A stretch of 64,000 nt of DNA from Lingula anatina (taxonomy: Eukaryota; Brachiopoda; Lingulata; Lingulida; Lingulidae): positions 13,301-77,300 of the forward strand of contig NW_019775478.1 in assembly GCF_001039355.2 (NCBI RefSeq), given 5' to 3'. Of the stretch, positions 45,776 through 56,300 are shown piece by piece (the stretch's first letter is position 1; the number at the start of each line of letters is the position of its first letter). The translations under genes and the position numbers were made by a program. Under the pieces are notes generated by a model. The model was not told the origin of the DNA and searched no databases. It was given only the letters and a program-made list of their open reading frames with translations.

Positions 45776-47109
45776 TCAAAAAAATTCAATTTGCGGTAAC
45801 AATAATCGTGCAGTTGTCTACCCATTTCACACATCACAACCGGAGATGGGCGATATAATATTAAAAGTGGAAATGTCAAGTCACATGGATATTACATTTG
45901 CGCACACCACAACTACATGCAGCTGAATTCTTTCTGCTGGAATACACATTTCTTCCATGCCTCCCTTGTATTTTTGGCACAGAGCTTGCAGAGTGAGTCA
46001 GGAATTACATTAAAGCATTCAATAGAATATCATGTTATACAAGATGCTTGCTATTTTAAGAGTGATCAAATGAGTTTGCTCATGCTTCATGAAATGTCTT
46101 TAACCTTTATGATAGTTTAATGATACTTAAGACATGCCCCTACATGGTAGCTTAAACTGCAGTAAGTTGATCTCTTTTGGTCAAAACGCATTAGAAATTT
46201 TTACAAAATCGAAACTAATGTATAAAATGATGAGACTGATCAAATTTTTAGATTACAGATATGATCGTATAAGATTTTGTAGCATTCAAGTCAACTCTGC
46301 AATGTATTTGTCTGTCTTAATTTGTCATTTAATGTAAATACACACTACTTGTGAACATATGAAGAGATTAGAAGTAGCATAAGTTGTATAAATTACAATC
46401 TGCAGGCTGTCCCTTCACCTTCTCAGTCCTGTTCTGTATGTGTCAGAGATTGTCGAGAACATACTGCTATAATTCCCTTTTTGATACGCACACAAATTAG
46501 TTGATTATTGAAATTCATCAGTTTGATTTGTTTTGAAGCTATTTAATTATATTAATAATTGTTAATTTATATAAAATTGATATTTGTACACTCTGTAGAA
46601 GAATTTGTTGTATTAATATTTACTTTTATCGTAAATTGAGAAAAAGAACCTGTGTGTATTAAATAAACAGAGATCTGGAAAGGGCACTCACAACTAACAT
46701 ATTTATGTTCATATCATTAAATGGCGGTTTTGGTTGTTAATTCGGCATTTGAAAACACGAACTCTACATTCAAAAACACAAATCGAGGGCAGACAGAAGC
46801 TGTCTTCTGAAAGATGGTCAGAATTTTTCAAGTTTACATTGACGGACATCTATTTTTTTCTTTGGGAAGATGGTCAAAAATGGGGGAAGGATGAAAGAAG
46901 ATTATTATGAAGACTGTCAAAAAAATACCTCTGGATCTGCCACTGCAAATGGCAATTAATGTTTATGAGACCTGGTGACTGTAGTTAAACTGTACTGTAA
47001 TTTCAGATCACTCCACCAGGTGGCGGTGAGGAGGTAGGGAAGATCAGCAAGCAGTGGACAGGACTGATCAAGGAGATGTTCACTGATGCAGACAACTTTG
47101 GCGTGACAT
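30679..47109 (+). CDS. Phospholipid scramblase (PLSCR family), eight coding exons, 3' end not found
   Basis: Eight exons join in frame to 272 residues. Order: Pro/Gln/Gly-rich N terminus (about 1-75, [20 protein letters not shown] onward); [20 protein letters not shown], matching the conserved CPPGLEYL block of PLSCRs; [30 protein letters not shown] and ITDNMGQ; a cysteine cluster CCAGCCWC (165-172), equivalent to the palmitoylated cluster of PLSCR1; [30 protein letters not shown] with the start of the calcium-binding loop. Family role: calcium-responsive lipid mixing and signalling at the plasma membrane, with known links to antiviral defence in vertebrates. The last conserved block (after DADNFG: the end of the Ca loop and the C-terminal membrane helix) was not found downstream before the next gene. 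The N gap lies in an intron: exons flanking it join without loss. Confidence 0.88.
30749..35316 (+). other. PLSCR intron (coding exons 1-2)
   Basis: AT-rich, 4.6 kb, with a G-run near 32099. No transposon family from this window or other coding segment was recognised. Confidence 0.6.
35317..35403 (+). CDS. PLSCR coding exon 2
   Basis: Acceptor CTGCTATAG, donor GTAATG. Encodes [20 protein letters not shown] and YYQQQQPG, a low-complexity proline-rich N-terminal segment. A CA microsatellite (35414-35442) follows directly. Confidence 0.82.
35414..35754. repeat. CA-rich microsatellite cluster
   Basis: CA runs at about 35414-35442 and 35725-35754 with degenerate ACATACA-type sequence and two near copies of GTATAGACACTCCTGTACAT between. 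Confidence 0.85.
36140..36183. repeat. ATT microsatellite
   Basis: About 14 ATT units directly before the acceptor of PLSCR coding exon 3. Confidence 0.95.
36196..36345 (+). CDS. PLSCR coding exon 3
   Basis: Acceptor AATTTCAG, donor GTGAGT. 49 codons with [20 protein letters not shown] and [14 protein letters not shown], the most diagnostic scramblase block. Confidence 0.92.
36380..36411. repeat. CT microsatellite
   Basis: Imperfect CT run just after exon 3. Confidence 0.9.
36552..36722. mobile_element. MITE family C, copy 1
   Basis: Ends contain GCATTCAGTACAACAGACTA and an inverted ACATTCAGACATGGATCC, with GGATCAAATATGG inside the left arm. It lies in a PLSCR intron. Confidence 0.65.
36763..36840 (+). 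CDS. PLSCR coding exon 4
   Basis: Acceptor TTGTTTTCAG, donor GTATGT. Encodes [20 protein letters not shown] and YFAAE. Confidence 0.9.
37276..37352 (+). CDS. PLSCR coding exon 5
   Basis: Acceptor CTGTTTCAG, donor GTATGC. Encodes [20 protein letters not shown] and DNMGQ, ending in phase 0. Confidence 0.9.
37431..37621. mobile_element. MITE family C, copy 2 (most complete)
   Basis: Left end TTAGAGTGCATTCAAAACAG and inverted right end TAAGAGCGGATTCAGAACAG. Both arms continue with a (C/T)AGATCC and GG(A/T)TCAAATAT core. Confidence 0.78.
38211..39148. other. Assembly gap (N)
   Basis: 938 N bases within a PLSCR intron. Any open frame through it is meaningless. Confidence 0.98.
39149..39930. repeat. 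Diverged direct repeat beside the gap
   Basis: CATGATGACCATT and AAACCATGT occur at 39158 and again at 39630. Then TTTTCAAGGTGTGA at 39461 recurs as TTTTCAAAGTGTGA at 39758, and TGCATCAGAAT at 39591 and 39891. The offset is about 472 bases at the left and 300 at the right, so copy 1 carries about 170 extra bases (about 39215-39400). Confidence 0.6.
40569..40800. mobile_element. MITE family A, copy 3
   Basis: Left end TTAGGGTGCTTTCCCAGAG and inverted right end TTACACCCCATTTCCATAG, each followed within 15 bases by TTAGATCGATCTA. Same orientation as copy 1. Confidence 0.82.
40936..40979. repeat. GATAA microsatellite
   Basis: Eight to nine GATAA units. Confidence 0.95.
41296..42769. mobile_element. 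Element K: 1.47 kb non-autonomous transposon
   Basis: Terminal inverted repeats of about 30 bases: TTACGGTAATGTGCCATGAA at the left and, inverted, TTACGGTAATGTACCATGAA at the right, continuing TTTCG(T/A)ACAG. No transposase frame is visible inside. It contains a G-run near 41860 and a short degenerate tandem repeat near 42090-42290 (GATCTGAGCGA(A/G)ACAAGAA occurs twice). Confidence 0.68.
43061..43114. repeat. ATT microsatellite
   Basis: About 17 units. Confidence 0.95.
43881..44011 (+). CDS. PLSCR coding exon 6 (cysteine cluster)
   Basis: Acceptor TGTTACAG, donor GTAAGT. 43 codons with [17 protein letters not shown], the region palmitoylated in vertebrate scramblases, and [12 protein letters not shown]. 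Confidence 0.92.
44119..44473. mobile_element. MITE family D, copy 2
   Basis: Left TTAAAAAGATAATAACTC, right AAACGAAGAGTTTTTATCCC followed by TTTAA. It shares long blocks with 4722-5360 (GGGACTAACTTTGAAT, ACCATTGGAAAGTA). Confidence 0.72.
44938..45007. repeat. Poly-T followed by TG microsatellite
   Basis: About 43 T residues and then about 13 TG units. Confidence 0.95.
45223..45352. mobile_element. Hairpin element family E, copy 3
   Basis: Ends ACCCTCTACCAAGGTGGCAG and inverted ATCCTCTACCAGGGTCACAG, with the family word ACATATCTGTG at about 45300. Confidence 0.55.
45414..45534 (+). CDS. PLSCR coding exon 7
   Basis: Acceptor TATTTCCCAG, donor GTATGT. Encodes [20 protein letters not shown] and a second cysteine-rich patch CCICQGPCC. 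Confidence 0.9.
45558..45738. mobile_element. MITE family C, copy 3
   Basis: Left GCGCATTCAGAAAAGCGGAC, core GATCCCTGGATCAAATATGG, right ATATTTGAACCAC with an inverted GTTCAGAACAG end, running into a CT microsatellite (45737-45772). Confidence 0.7.
47007..47109 (+). CDS. PLSCR coding exon 8 (last recognised)
   Basis: Acceptor AATTTCAG, donor GTAAGT. 34 codons with [20 protein letters not shown] and ADNFGVT, plus one base. The next exon should begin with two bases completing a codon that starts with T, probably Phe, followed by P-DLDV-type sequence. Confidence 0.92.
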
Positions 47110-50100
47110 GTAAGTTGTTTGTTCTTAAAGTTAGTAAAGTTTAGAGCTAAATAAAAATTTAGAGCTAAAAGCAGAATCAAATTTATCATGCCAACAGGAT
47201 CGATTTCAGCAGGTATTATTACTAGTAAGGTGCAGACAGTGTAATCAACTGAATAGTCTGACGTGTTCCCTCGTAACTAAAAGTACTTGTGTAAAATCAG
47301 GAAAACTTTGTGGTCCGTGATCTTGTTCATGTTGCTTTCTGAGGGGGCTTACCTTCTTTCCTCAAGGCCCAGTAGTTTTGTATATCATACTGTATATTGA
47401 TTATCTCCTCAGTCCCCATTGATTGTATATATATATTATAATGTCTGTTATTTCTCTCCTCACTCCCCATGGATCATATAAACCATAAAAAATAGGTGAG
47501 TCTTCATTATAAAAGTCGAAACCCTGCCTGGGTATTTCCACACGTTTTAACAAATTAACACACTCTCCACCCAAACTTTTTGGGCACTACGTACTTTAAA
47601 TATATATGCAGTGTACGTGCGCCCCAAACGTACACACCTAGGTCTTTGGTTTTCTACTGTTTTTTTTTTCTTTTATGGTAAAATCTGCATAGCTGGCTCT
47701 TCATTCTTTGCTATTAAATAAATTAGTTTTATCCTTTACTTTTCCGAAGAGTCTTGATTCAAAGCCACCTCGCCGTCTCTCCTCCGTTTATGGTTTTAGT
47801 TCCTTCACCATGGATTGTTACCACTGCAGGCAGTCTGTGAACGCTTGTAAAGTTAGTTATCTTCTCTCGATCAAATAAACTGCAGTAATTCATCATTTTG
47901 CTCGGTTAAATATCAAAGAAAATACAGAAAACGAAAACTGAACTACAGACATGGCTTGTTCATGCGCCGCAGACGATTCCGGTTTCCCTCCAGTATGGCT
48001 GCCGTTTGTTTTGATGACGCAGGCTCTAATGGGTCAATAGGATTGCACAGATGAGCCAGGAGAGGTGTTTTTGGGGGAATGAATGCCCCGCGTCCCATCT
48101 CATGCTACTATTACACTCGGGGGTGGGGGGTCGGTTACAATGCATGTCTAATACAAGGTACAAACATCAAACATACCTGTAAGCAACGATGTTATATGAA
48201 ACGGGTAACGGGTTCCCCAGCGCAATAATTTTTTTTTCACAAATATGCAAAAATATATCACGACAATTCCGATCAGCAATCTATACATTTTCTATGATAT
48301 ATTTCTATAAGTGCTTATTAACCCCAAAACAGAGGGAACTGCGGACACGTTTTTCCCTTAACCTAGTGAGGCACATTTATATATCACTTCACCATTTTTT
48401 TATACCGTGCCATGGTTGTTGTGGGTATACGGTGTTATTTGAGCATGTATGAATTGTAAACTTATTACGCTCGAAAGCTTGCTCTCAAAGGACCTACCAT
48501 TGTAAGAAGAAATTACAATTTAGGTGCAGTTTTTTAATATCTAATATCCAATACTATATCTATAATAAATGGTACATGTAGACATAACTAGACCCCATAT
48601 TTTAGAAAAATGAATGGTTTTGACTTTCTATGACATTTAATCGTAGGTCTAAGTATAAACGTCACAGTCACCCAGGACTTTGTTTATTTTCCTTTCAACA
48701 GAAACAGGCTTGTGATGGTATCCTGATCTTCCCTAAGTTTTCAGAATGCTTCTTGAAATGTATGTGATTTCATTTTTTACATCAAAAGGAATGGGATCCA
48801 TTGAGTTCTTCTCAATTTGGAGGCCTGATAAGGAATTGAGTATGGAAACTGACTACTGTAATAATTTAACTGTTTTATTTTCCTCAGTATAATTTCAATA
48901 TGTCTTTTATTTCTTTTCCATCCTGTTCAATTAGCTAAATTACCATTTCAAGTACAGGTAAGCACTGAAACATTAAACTACATCACCTATAGCCAAAGCA
49001 GGGAAATAAACCTATGCTCTTACAACCCCCCCCCCCCACCCTGTGTCCTTTCATTTGTAAATTCCTTATGCTTCAACCAATAACTATAAAATATCCAAGT
49101 AAGATTTTAATCCCTTAAGTAGATTTTTTTTAAATATTTTGCATATATCTGTTGTTAATGGGCCATTTTGGCAAATTCTCCAGCCCAGCCATACATTGTA
49201 ACATATATGAGAAAGTTGGTTTATGTCGGGATGCTCAGATCTCTCTAAAACGACCTAGATTTCCACAAATCTCTTTTCATACCATTTACTCAAATTATAT
49301 GGTCTGCAGATTAAGTTTTACAGTAATAATCGAAATCTCTAGGACAGATATGGTGTTCTGAAATACGGGAGAGTCTCCAGTAACAGCTACATATAAATAC
49401 ACATGATGTCAACTGAAGAGATAACTATATGTACAAGAGGCATTGAACACACCAAGTCTCCAGTAACAGCTACATTTAAATACACATGATGTCAACTGAA
49501 GAGATAGCTATATACAAGAGGCATTAAACACACCTAGAGAATGAGTAAATGTTATGCTATCCTTTCAGTAAAGGTTTAACTTTCAACAAAATTAATATAT
49601 CTACCTTTTCTTTCCATTTGCAGCTGCTTCCTTGTAAAAGTTGTAAAATAGGAAGGTTGCATGTAAAGGCTGCGTTTCAATTTCCAGTGCATTCTCTTAT
49701 GTGACCACTTATAATTGTAAACCAGTGGTTGGGTCTTACATGTATTTATTGTCTGTGAACAGCATTTTTGTGTCGGTGGGTGACACTCTCTAAAGCCCTA
49801 CATAGTTTTTATCAAACGTATTGCAAACTTCGAGTAACATGTAGATACTTAACACCTGAGTACATTATTATTGGCATTATTTACTTAAACCACAACCTCT
49901 GTCCTTGCTGTCTTGTATTAAGTTGATATTCTACTGCTGCTCCATCTATTAATACCTGACCTGTGGTGCCTGTGGCATGTGTTGACGTTTCCGCCATCTT
50001 TAACCTGTCCTGTCATTTCTCCTAAAGCGAGTCTGCGTCCTCTCAACAACCTTCTTCTTCCGTGTCAAATCAGCCTTATTACCAGGTTGGGTGGGTACAT

Positions 50101-50300
50101 GTATTGCTCCGCGAGATAATAAGGAGTTTTTACTGACGATTTACAAAAACAATGGCACATTTAGTGTATTTAACGGTTTTGAATGTATAATATAAACAGT
50201 AATTACACTCGTCAAATAGTTTGAAATACTTTGAAACGAGGGACTACTTATATCATTGTAACGTCGTAGGTGGTGCGTCGTAATTAAATGGCCTTAGTGG
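47110..50300 (+). other. Region downstream of PLSCR exon 8
   Basis: The canonical last PLSCR exon was searched for and not seen. A 23-base splice-bounded segment (48935-48957, in-frame SKLPFQVQ) and a strong acceptor at 49623 followed by an in-frame short tail ending TAA at 49713 could form an alternative end, but this is weak. Also here: a C-run near 49026, a two-copy tandem repeat and the probable promoter of the TNFR-like gene. Confidence 0.35.
49372..49535. repeat. Two-copy tandem repeat, about 83 bp
   Basis: AGTCTCCAGTAACAGCTACA starts at 49372 and again at 49455, each followed by AATACACATGATGTCAACTG and an ACAAGAGGCATT word. Confidence 0.92.
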
Positions 50301-50315
50301 TTAGAAGCAACCACC
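49985..50315 (+). promoter_or_regulatory. Probable promoter and 5' UTR of the TNFR-like gene
   Basis: TTCCGCCATCTT at 49989-50000 is identical to the element in the scramblase promoter. The ATG at 50316 sits in a good context (CAACCACCATGT). A short upstream ATG (ATGGCCTTAG near 50288) overlaps it in another frame and could reduce translation. No TATA box is seen. Confidence 0.35.
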
Positions 50316-50369
50316 ATGTCATTTTTAAATAGATTGGAAAGCATGGATCAAAAGGTTCGATTCATATTG
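50316..50369 (+). CDS. TNFR-like exon 1 (start of signal peptide)
   Basis: 18 codons, MSFLNRLESMDQKVRFIL, then donor GTGAGT. Linked to exon 2 because the phases agree and the hydrophobic core becomes complete only when joined. Confidence 0.6.
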
Positions 50370-53300
50370 GTGAGTAGCTACTAGAGGTGTGATTGTTATT
50401 TTTAACGTTTATCCTTAAGTAATTGTGTTATTTAAGAGGTAGATTTCAGGTTTCTGTTCTAGGAAAATGTGCCGGTCCAGCGTTCTAAGGGTTGCTTTTC
50501 TAGGGGAATGTGCCGGTCCAAGATGCCGGCGTAATTAAAGGACTCTGTAACAGAGAGTCTACTCTCTGTATGGTTAATATGGGTTAGAATAGGCGTGGCT
50601 GAGGAGGATTTACTATGTCCTAACCAATTTTACCCGAGATCTGTATCAAAAGGGACTCTCTCTCTCTCGTAGGCTACAAGACAGGGTCACCTCTTTACGT
50701 GCAAATTGTACGTTTGCAAATAAACGCTGAAATAAGCCTTACAGTATTTTATTTCAATTTTTTAATACAGTTAGTTTTCCTGGTTTCAGCTGTGTCCATG
50801 ATATGCGTAGCCACTTTTAAATACTCGTTTTAAAATAGTCCAAACGCTACTAGGAAGATGTGTTTTACATAATCAGAATGCACGAAAGTCCAGGATAATG
50901 TGTTCCATTTTTGTATCGTTAAGTGTTTTATTTGCGAGGTTAACATGTCGTACCCGTGCAAAGGCATTACACGCACGCCGCATTGTAAAGATAAATACAG
51001 CATAAATAAAGCATAATACTAAAAAGATTTTTTAATTTTAGTTTATATATTTTCTTATCTAATTTGAGCCTCCTCCCCCCCCCCCTCCCCCAGAAGGACA
51101 CTGAATCCATCTGTAGACTCGGGCCATACCGTAATAACTTTTAAAATGTGTTCATATAACTTCAATAATGCACACTGTATATTTTCAAATAGCGTATTCA
51201 TCAACTACCAGGACACACATGTAAATTAAGGTATGCTCTGTTTTCCATTTTCTTATTTGTGAACACATTTCCCTGAACCCTATTATATATCGACTTATTT
51301 GTTCATTAATTTTTATGTTTACCAACACTATTAGGTTTTGATGTCAAGTGTAATATTTCAGTGTTTATTTCTGCAAGTTCGTCTGTACATCTGTGTAGTA
51401 AATAAGTGTTTAAAATCCTTTTCTTCAAAATCACCAACTCAAAAAATATCGCGTTATGTGAAGTTGTTTTAATCATTTGAGATATGTTACTTTGTTGGCC
51501 TCTAACTGAAATTCAATTAGATTAACCACTGTTTAATGTGTATAAATAGCCAGCACACAGGCACTGTCATTGATGGAAATACATGTTCTTTAAGAAACAC
51601 TTTATTTTATGCCTCAAGGGATACCATGCCTATACTTTAACTTTTGTACAATGAGGACACTTAGTTTAGTTATTCTGACAACAGGAGATTATGCTAGGGA
51701 ATACGGGAATAGTATGATCAATAGAATGTTTGATTTCCCCCAGTAGAGCAATACTAATATAAAGTGTATTTTGGTTCATTCCTTTCAGTCCATTTATTAC
51801 ATTGAGGTGTTTATAAATCATGTTCGGAAAAGTGATACCCTGTCCTTTAAAATATTGCAAAACCGTCCATATGTTAGAACAAATCACAACAAGAGAGTTT
51901 GTTGACCGTATGAGCCAATTCAGATATCAATCACGCTATTGACCATCCACAAAATCAACAAATAGGGTTACTTGCAAACTGAATCCTGTTTGACACTGTC
52001 GGCTGTTTCACAATCAGGCTGAACAATTAAATGTGGTTAATGTTACAAGTGTCTGATAAATTTACAATTTATGATTGGAGATTGCTGATAGACTGATATC
52101 AAAGACACTTTTATAGGAGTAAAATAAAAAAAAGAATTATAATAATCGGACTACAATTTACAAAAATATGGCCAATTATGTGTCCAAAAAGTACCTATTT
52201 CTAGCTGGTACGATGGGTCATTTGCAACTTAGGTCATAAATATGATGCACTAGCTCTTTATGTCAATGATTTATGGTGAATATGATATTGGTATATAATT
52301 CCCACAACACATGTCTTCTCTTCTAGCAGGTTCTTCCAAAGATATGTTCTGAGTAAAAATTTATTTTAACCATTTTGCTGAAACAGGCTTATGTACACAT
52401 TTTACTTATTTTTGTTAATGGAATGAAAAACATATTTGATAAGGCCAAATAATACTTTGAAATCACCTACGTGATAATAAGATGAATTTACCATGTTATG
52501 ACTTAAACATAAGAAAGGAGTTGTGTATATGTAACCATTATTATTAATGCTATGGTATTTATAATCATGAGCCCCTTGGTGTCTCCATTTTTTTGTAGTG
52601 TCCGTACCCCCCCCCCCCCATCTATTTTCCTTAGGAATCACAGCATATTCTGTCTGATTTTATTATTCTATAATGTCTACACTGACATTTATTTTGCAGG
52701 AAGAAAATATTATGAAAAGATGTGCACAAATTGGGTGCCAAATGTAGTGTCCGTACCCCTACTGTAGTGTCCGTACCCCCAAGTTATACATTAACCATTG
52801 GATAACTGGCTACATATCAATGATGATAAAACTTCAAAATATGATACAAAATAATGTTTTAGACTATATAAAATGCATTCTTGTCTTATGATGTTTAGAA
52901 AAAACACTGTATATAGATATATATTCGATAAAGTGATACTGATAATTAGAGTCAGGAAAGATATTTTGCAAAGAAATAATATCAGTAAAGATGCTACTCT
53001 TTGCATTCAAAATGAACAATATTGGTTTGAGTATATTGCCAAATATAGCTAATTGCAAAATAATAGGTTGTTTATGTATTAATATTCTATGGATTTATGT
53101 ATATGATATATTTTGAGGGGGTACGAACACTTCAATACATGAATAATTTACAGTACATTTATTATACTCTCAGTGAATGAAGTATCAGATATGGATGACA
53201 ATAAACGAAAAGCCAAACAGGGAAAGAAAAAATGATCCTGAATATTTTACTGTCAGCAAAAAATAATTTTGAAAAAAAAATGACTTCAAAGAGCTAATAT

Positions 53301-56300
53301 CCGTAAAGATGCTAATAATCTTGCTGAAGCACGTAAGGAAGACGTTGAATGCACGTAACATAGCATAGGAGCAAAAAAAAGAAGAAGAATCATCCTAGGC
53401 TGGCCCAGCAAGAAAGACTAAAGTAAAGAGAAGAAATTAGGGCATACTGACAGAGAGTTGAGGAGAAGCAGAAACCCAACAATCCTGAAAACAGTAGAAC
53501 AAGAGGTGCAAATTAACGAGAGATGAAAAAGGAGAAAAGACTCCAAAGACAGGAATCAAGACTGAAAAAAAAATGAATAGATAAAAAAAGTCAAGCAACA
53601 GAAAGAAAAGTTAAAAAAATTAAAGTCTGGTGAATGAAAGTCACACTGATTGACACACAACCAAGCTCCAGCATCCACTGAAAAACGTGCTGTGGTGTTT
53701 CTCTAAAAAACTCTTTGATTAATACATGCACTTGTATCCTTTTGGTTAAAGTACTGCTGTTATATCTTTAGTTTGACATTTTTTAGACTTTTGGCAAAAA
53801 TAACTGGTAAACAATATGATATTTCAGTTACAAAAGCATCAGTTACTTGAATGTGTAGTGCCCGTACCCCCAGATCATAGTCTAAGGGGCGTTCTGTTAA
53901 TTTAAGCGTAGCACAAAAAGTAATTAATCTTGTGCTCTAAACATTTAAGATATCATAGTTAAGATGTTATTCTTTTTATCTGTTACAAAATTAGACAAAT
54001 GCATCAGAGTTCATTTTTCTCTCAATGAGACCCCTATTTTGTACCCCTGATCGTGAAACAGCCGTGTGTAAGAATGCATGTCACAGTTAATGCGGAATTC
54101 ATAGTTAAAATAGCTGAACATGTACCATTTATGGTGAGTAGATGCCAGATATAATATGAATACAAATGCTTACTTTATTTCAATATATCAGTTACAGGGT
54201 AGGATTCAGGTGGTGCCATTATAGTTTCTTATGAGTGCTTCATGCACAAGTAGTGTCTTAATTGTGCCGATTAATTTACTTAAATGTATTTTTTTTTACT
54301 TTCCATCAGTACTCCCAGCATCTGTGAGATAATATATTACTCCATATGTGTATATTGAATTTGTTTAAAATAGCGAGTACATCAGCATGCGCACGTGGAT
54401 ATTCGGTGTTTTCCATATCGTAATTTGCGAACAAACTGTCTACCCCTTTTCTCTGTAAACGTCCATCTTTTCAACAAAAAAATACTCTAAAACTCCAAAA
54501 CGCAATAAAGAATTCAGCACGACAAAGAGGTACTCTGACCTTTTTAACAAACACGCCTGTCGTCATTCCTTATCGACAGCCCTGAAAAAAGTGGGTCAAC
54601 CTTGTTTTCTTAACTCTGTAAACAGAAACCAATACTACCTGAGTTATATGTTGGTTGTAAATACAGAGTTGAAAAAACAATGCCCGCTTACACCAGTGAC
54701 ATTGCACCCATGCTAGATATGTTTTAAGGTTGTGTTATTTGCCCCATGATATACGTCCCCTTTCGTCAGCTGCATATGTTCCTTCAACTTTTTGGTGCAA
54801 CATGCAAAATAGTCCTATGGAGCCCGCACAAAACAAGACAGCCTTTTGGTTTGTCTTATTCGAGGTCACAAACAGAAAACGCTATCAAACTTATCGATTG
54901 ACGGGTTGTCAGCGTCAGTGCCAAAACCACAAATATGGAAATACACTGTATGTGCAGATTTCCTACCTGTATGCCCAGGTGAGGGTAACATCGCTGCCCG
55001 TTACCGCAGTCGGTACGGTACTCTTGATAAGAGTGTATATCACCGCACCCTGGGAGACTTGACTTTTTGGCATAATAAATATAGCAGGTAGCTAGGTCAT
55101 ACGGTTCAACGCGCAATATTGATTGAAAAACGGGCGCGCTTTATGAATCTGCGAAATTATAGGGAAATTCGCATAATATTAAAGCAATACCCAATCAATA
55201 TGATAGATTGGTGTGCCCAGACAATATCTTGCTTTTAATGTCAAGTTGACTCCAAGCAGTGCTGTTCAGTACGAAGACCACGACCCCCATTCAAGAAGTA
55301 CATGTACCTTTACATGGGTTTATATATTTTGATGGCTGGTCACTTGTGTTGTTACGTATAAGGATTATTACAACTAGGAGCAAAATCGTATTTTCAAGGC
55401 ATATCAAATATGATGTTTCATTCCCATCTTTATGCATCATATAAAAAAGACGACATTTATGTTATTTTCTTGTTTCTATAGTTCTTTTTAGGAATTCTGC
55501 GTATTACACAAGCTGCAGGTGTTTCATGTGACAGGGCTTTTTATGCCTACAACCCAGACACTGGAAGGTAAGACATAGGTCTCTCCCTGTACATAGTCGA
55601 ACGACTAGGACTCGACGTCAGTCTCAAAATACAAAACAAATGTCAAACGCTTAACATACCTACGTTAAATACACAATGGTTGTCTATTAATGAGGTCTTA
55701 TCGGTGAAGTTGACAATACCAAAACCACAGATGTGCAAAATAACGTGGAATCTACCTTTACTTAGCATTAAAATTAGAATACTCTGCCCTCTTCACAGTG
55801 GCTCCTCCAACAACGTTCAGATGTATGAAAATAAAAATGTGTTCTTTAACCTTTAACCAGGGTCTTAAAATCCAGCGTTTTGAAGTTGTATTTACACGTA
55901 CATATTTGAATGTTTTTCCGTTTTGTTACAGATGCGAACGCTGTGACTTCTGTTGTGTTTTGGGAAACAGCAATAGAAACTTCAGCAACGAAAACGAATG
56001 CCACCAACTCTTTCAAGGGGACTTACCATCGGGATGTTTTGATCCAGGATATCCTACTTTGTGTCCATCTAAAACTTATTTTAAAGCAGCGAATGTTTCC
56101 ACAACGGCAGGTAAAATCAATACCCGATCAGGAATGGAAGTCCTAGGAGTGGAGGTCCGAGCTCCCATATGATAAGTACAGGCTTGGGTTTGTCGGGAGT
56201 ATTGGGGTTGTTATATAGGACGAGTGTCACCTGTACAAAGTTATGAGGAGCGGACTATGGTTCCTTGCGGACTACCGTTCCTGCCACACTTTCAAACCCC

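Noticed and set aside
48935-49713. Alternative scramblase C terminus from two small splice-bounded segments
   Set aside because: In frame and with reasonable splice sites, but the encoded peptide does not resemble any scramblase C terminus; kept only as a possibility in the findings.
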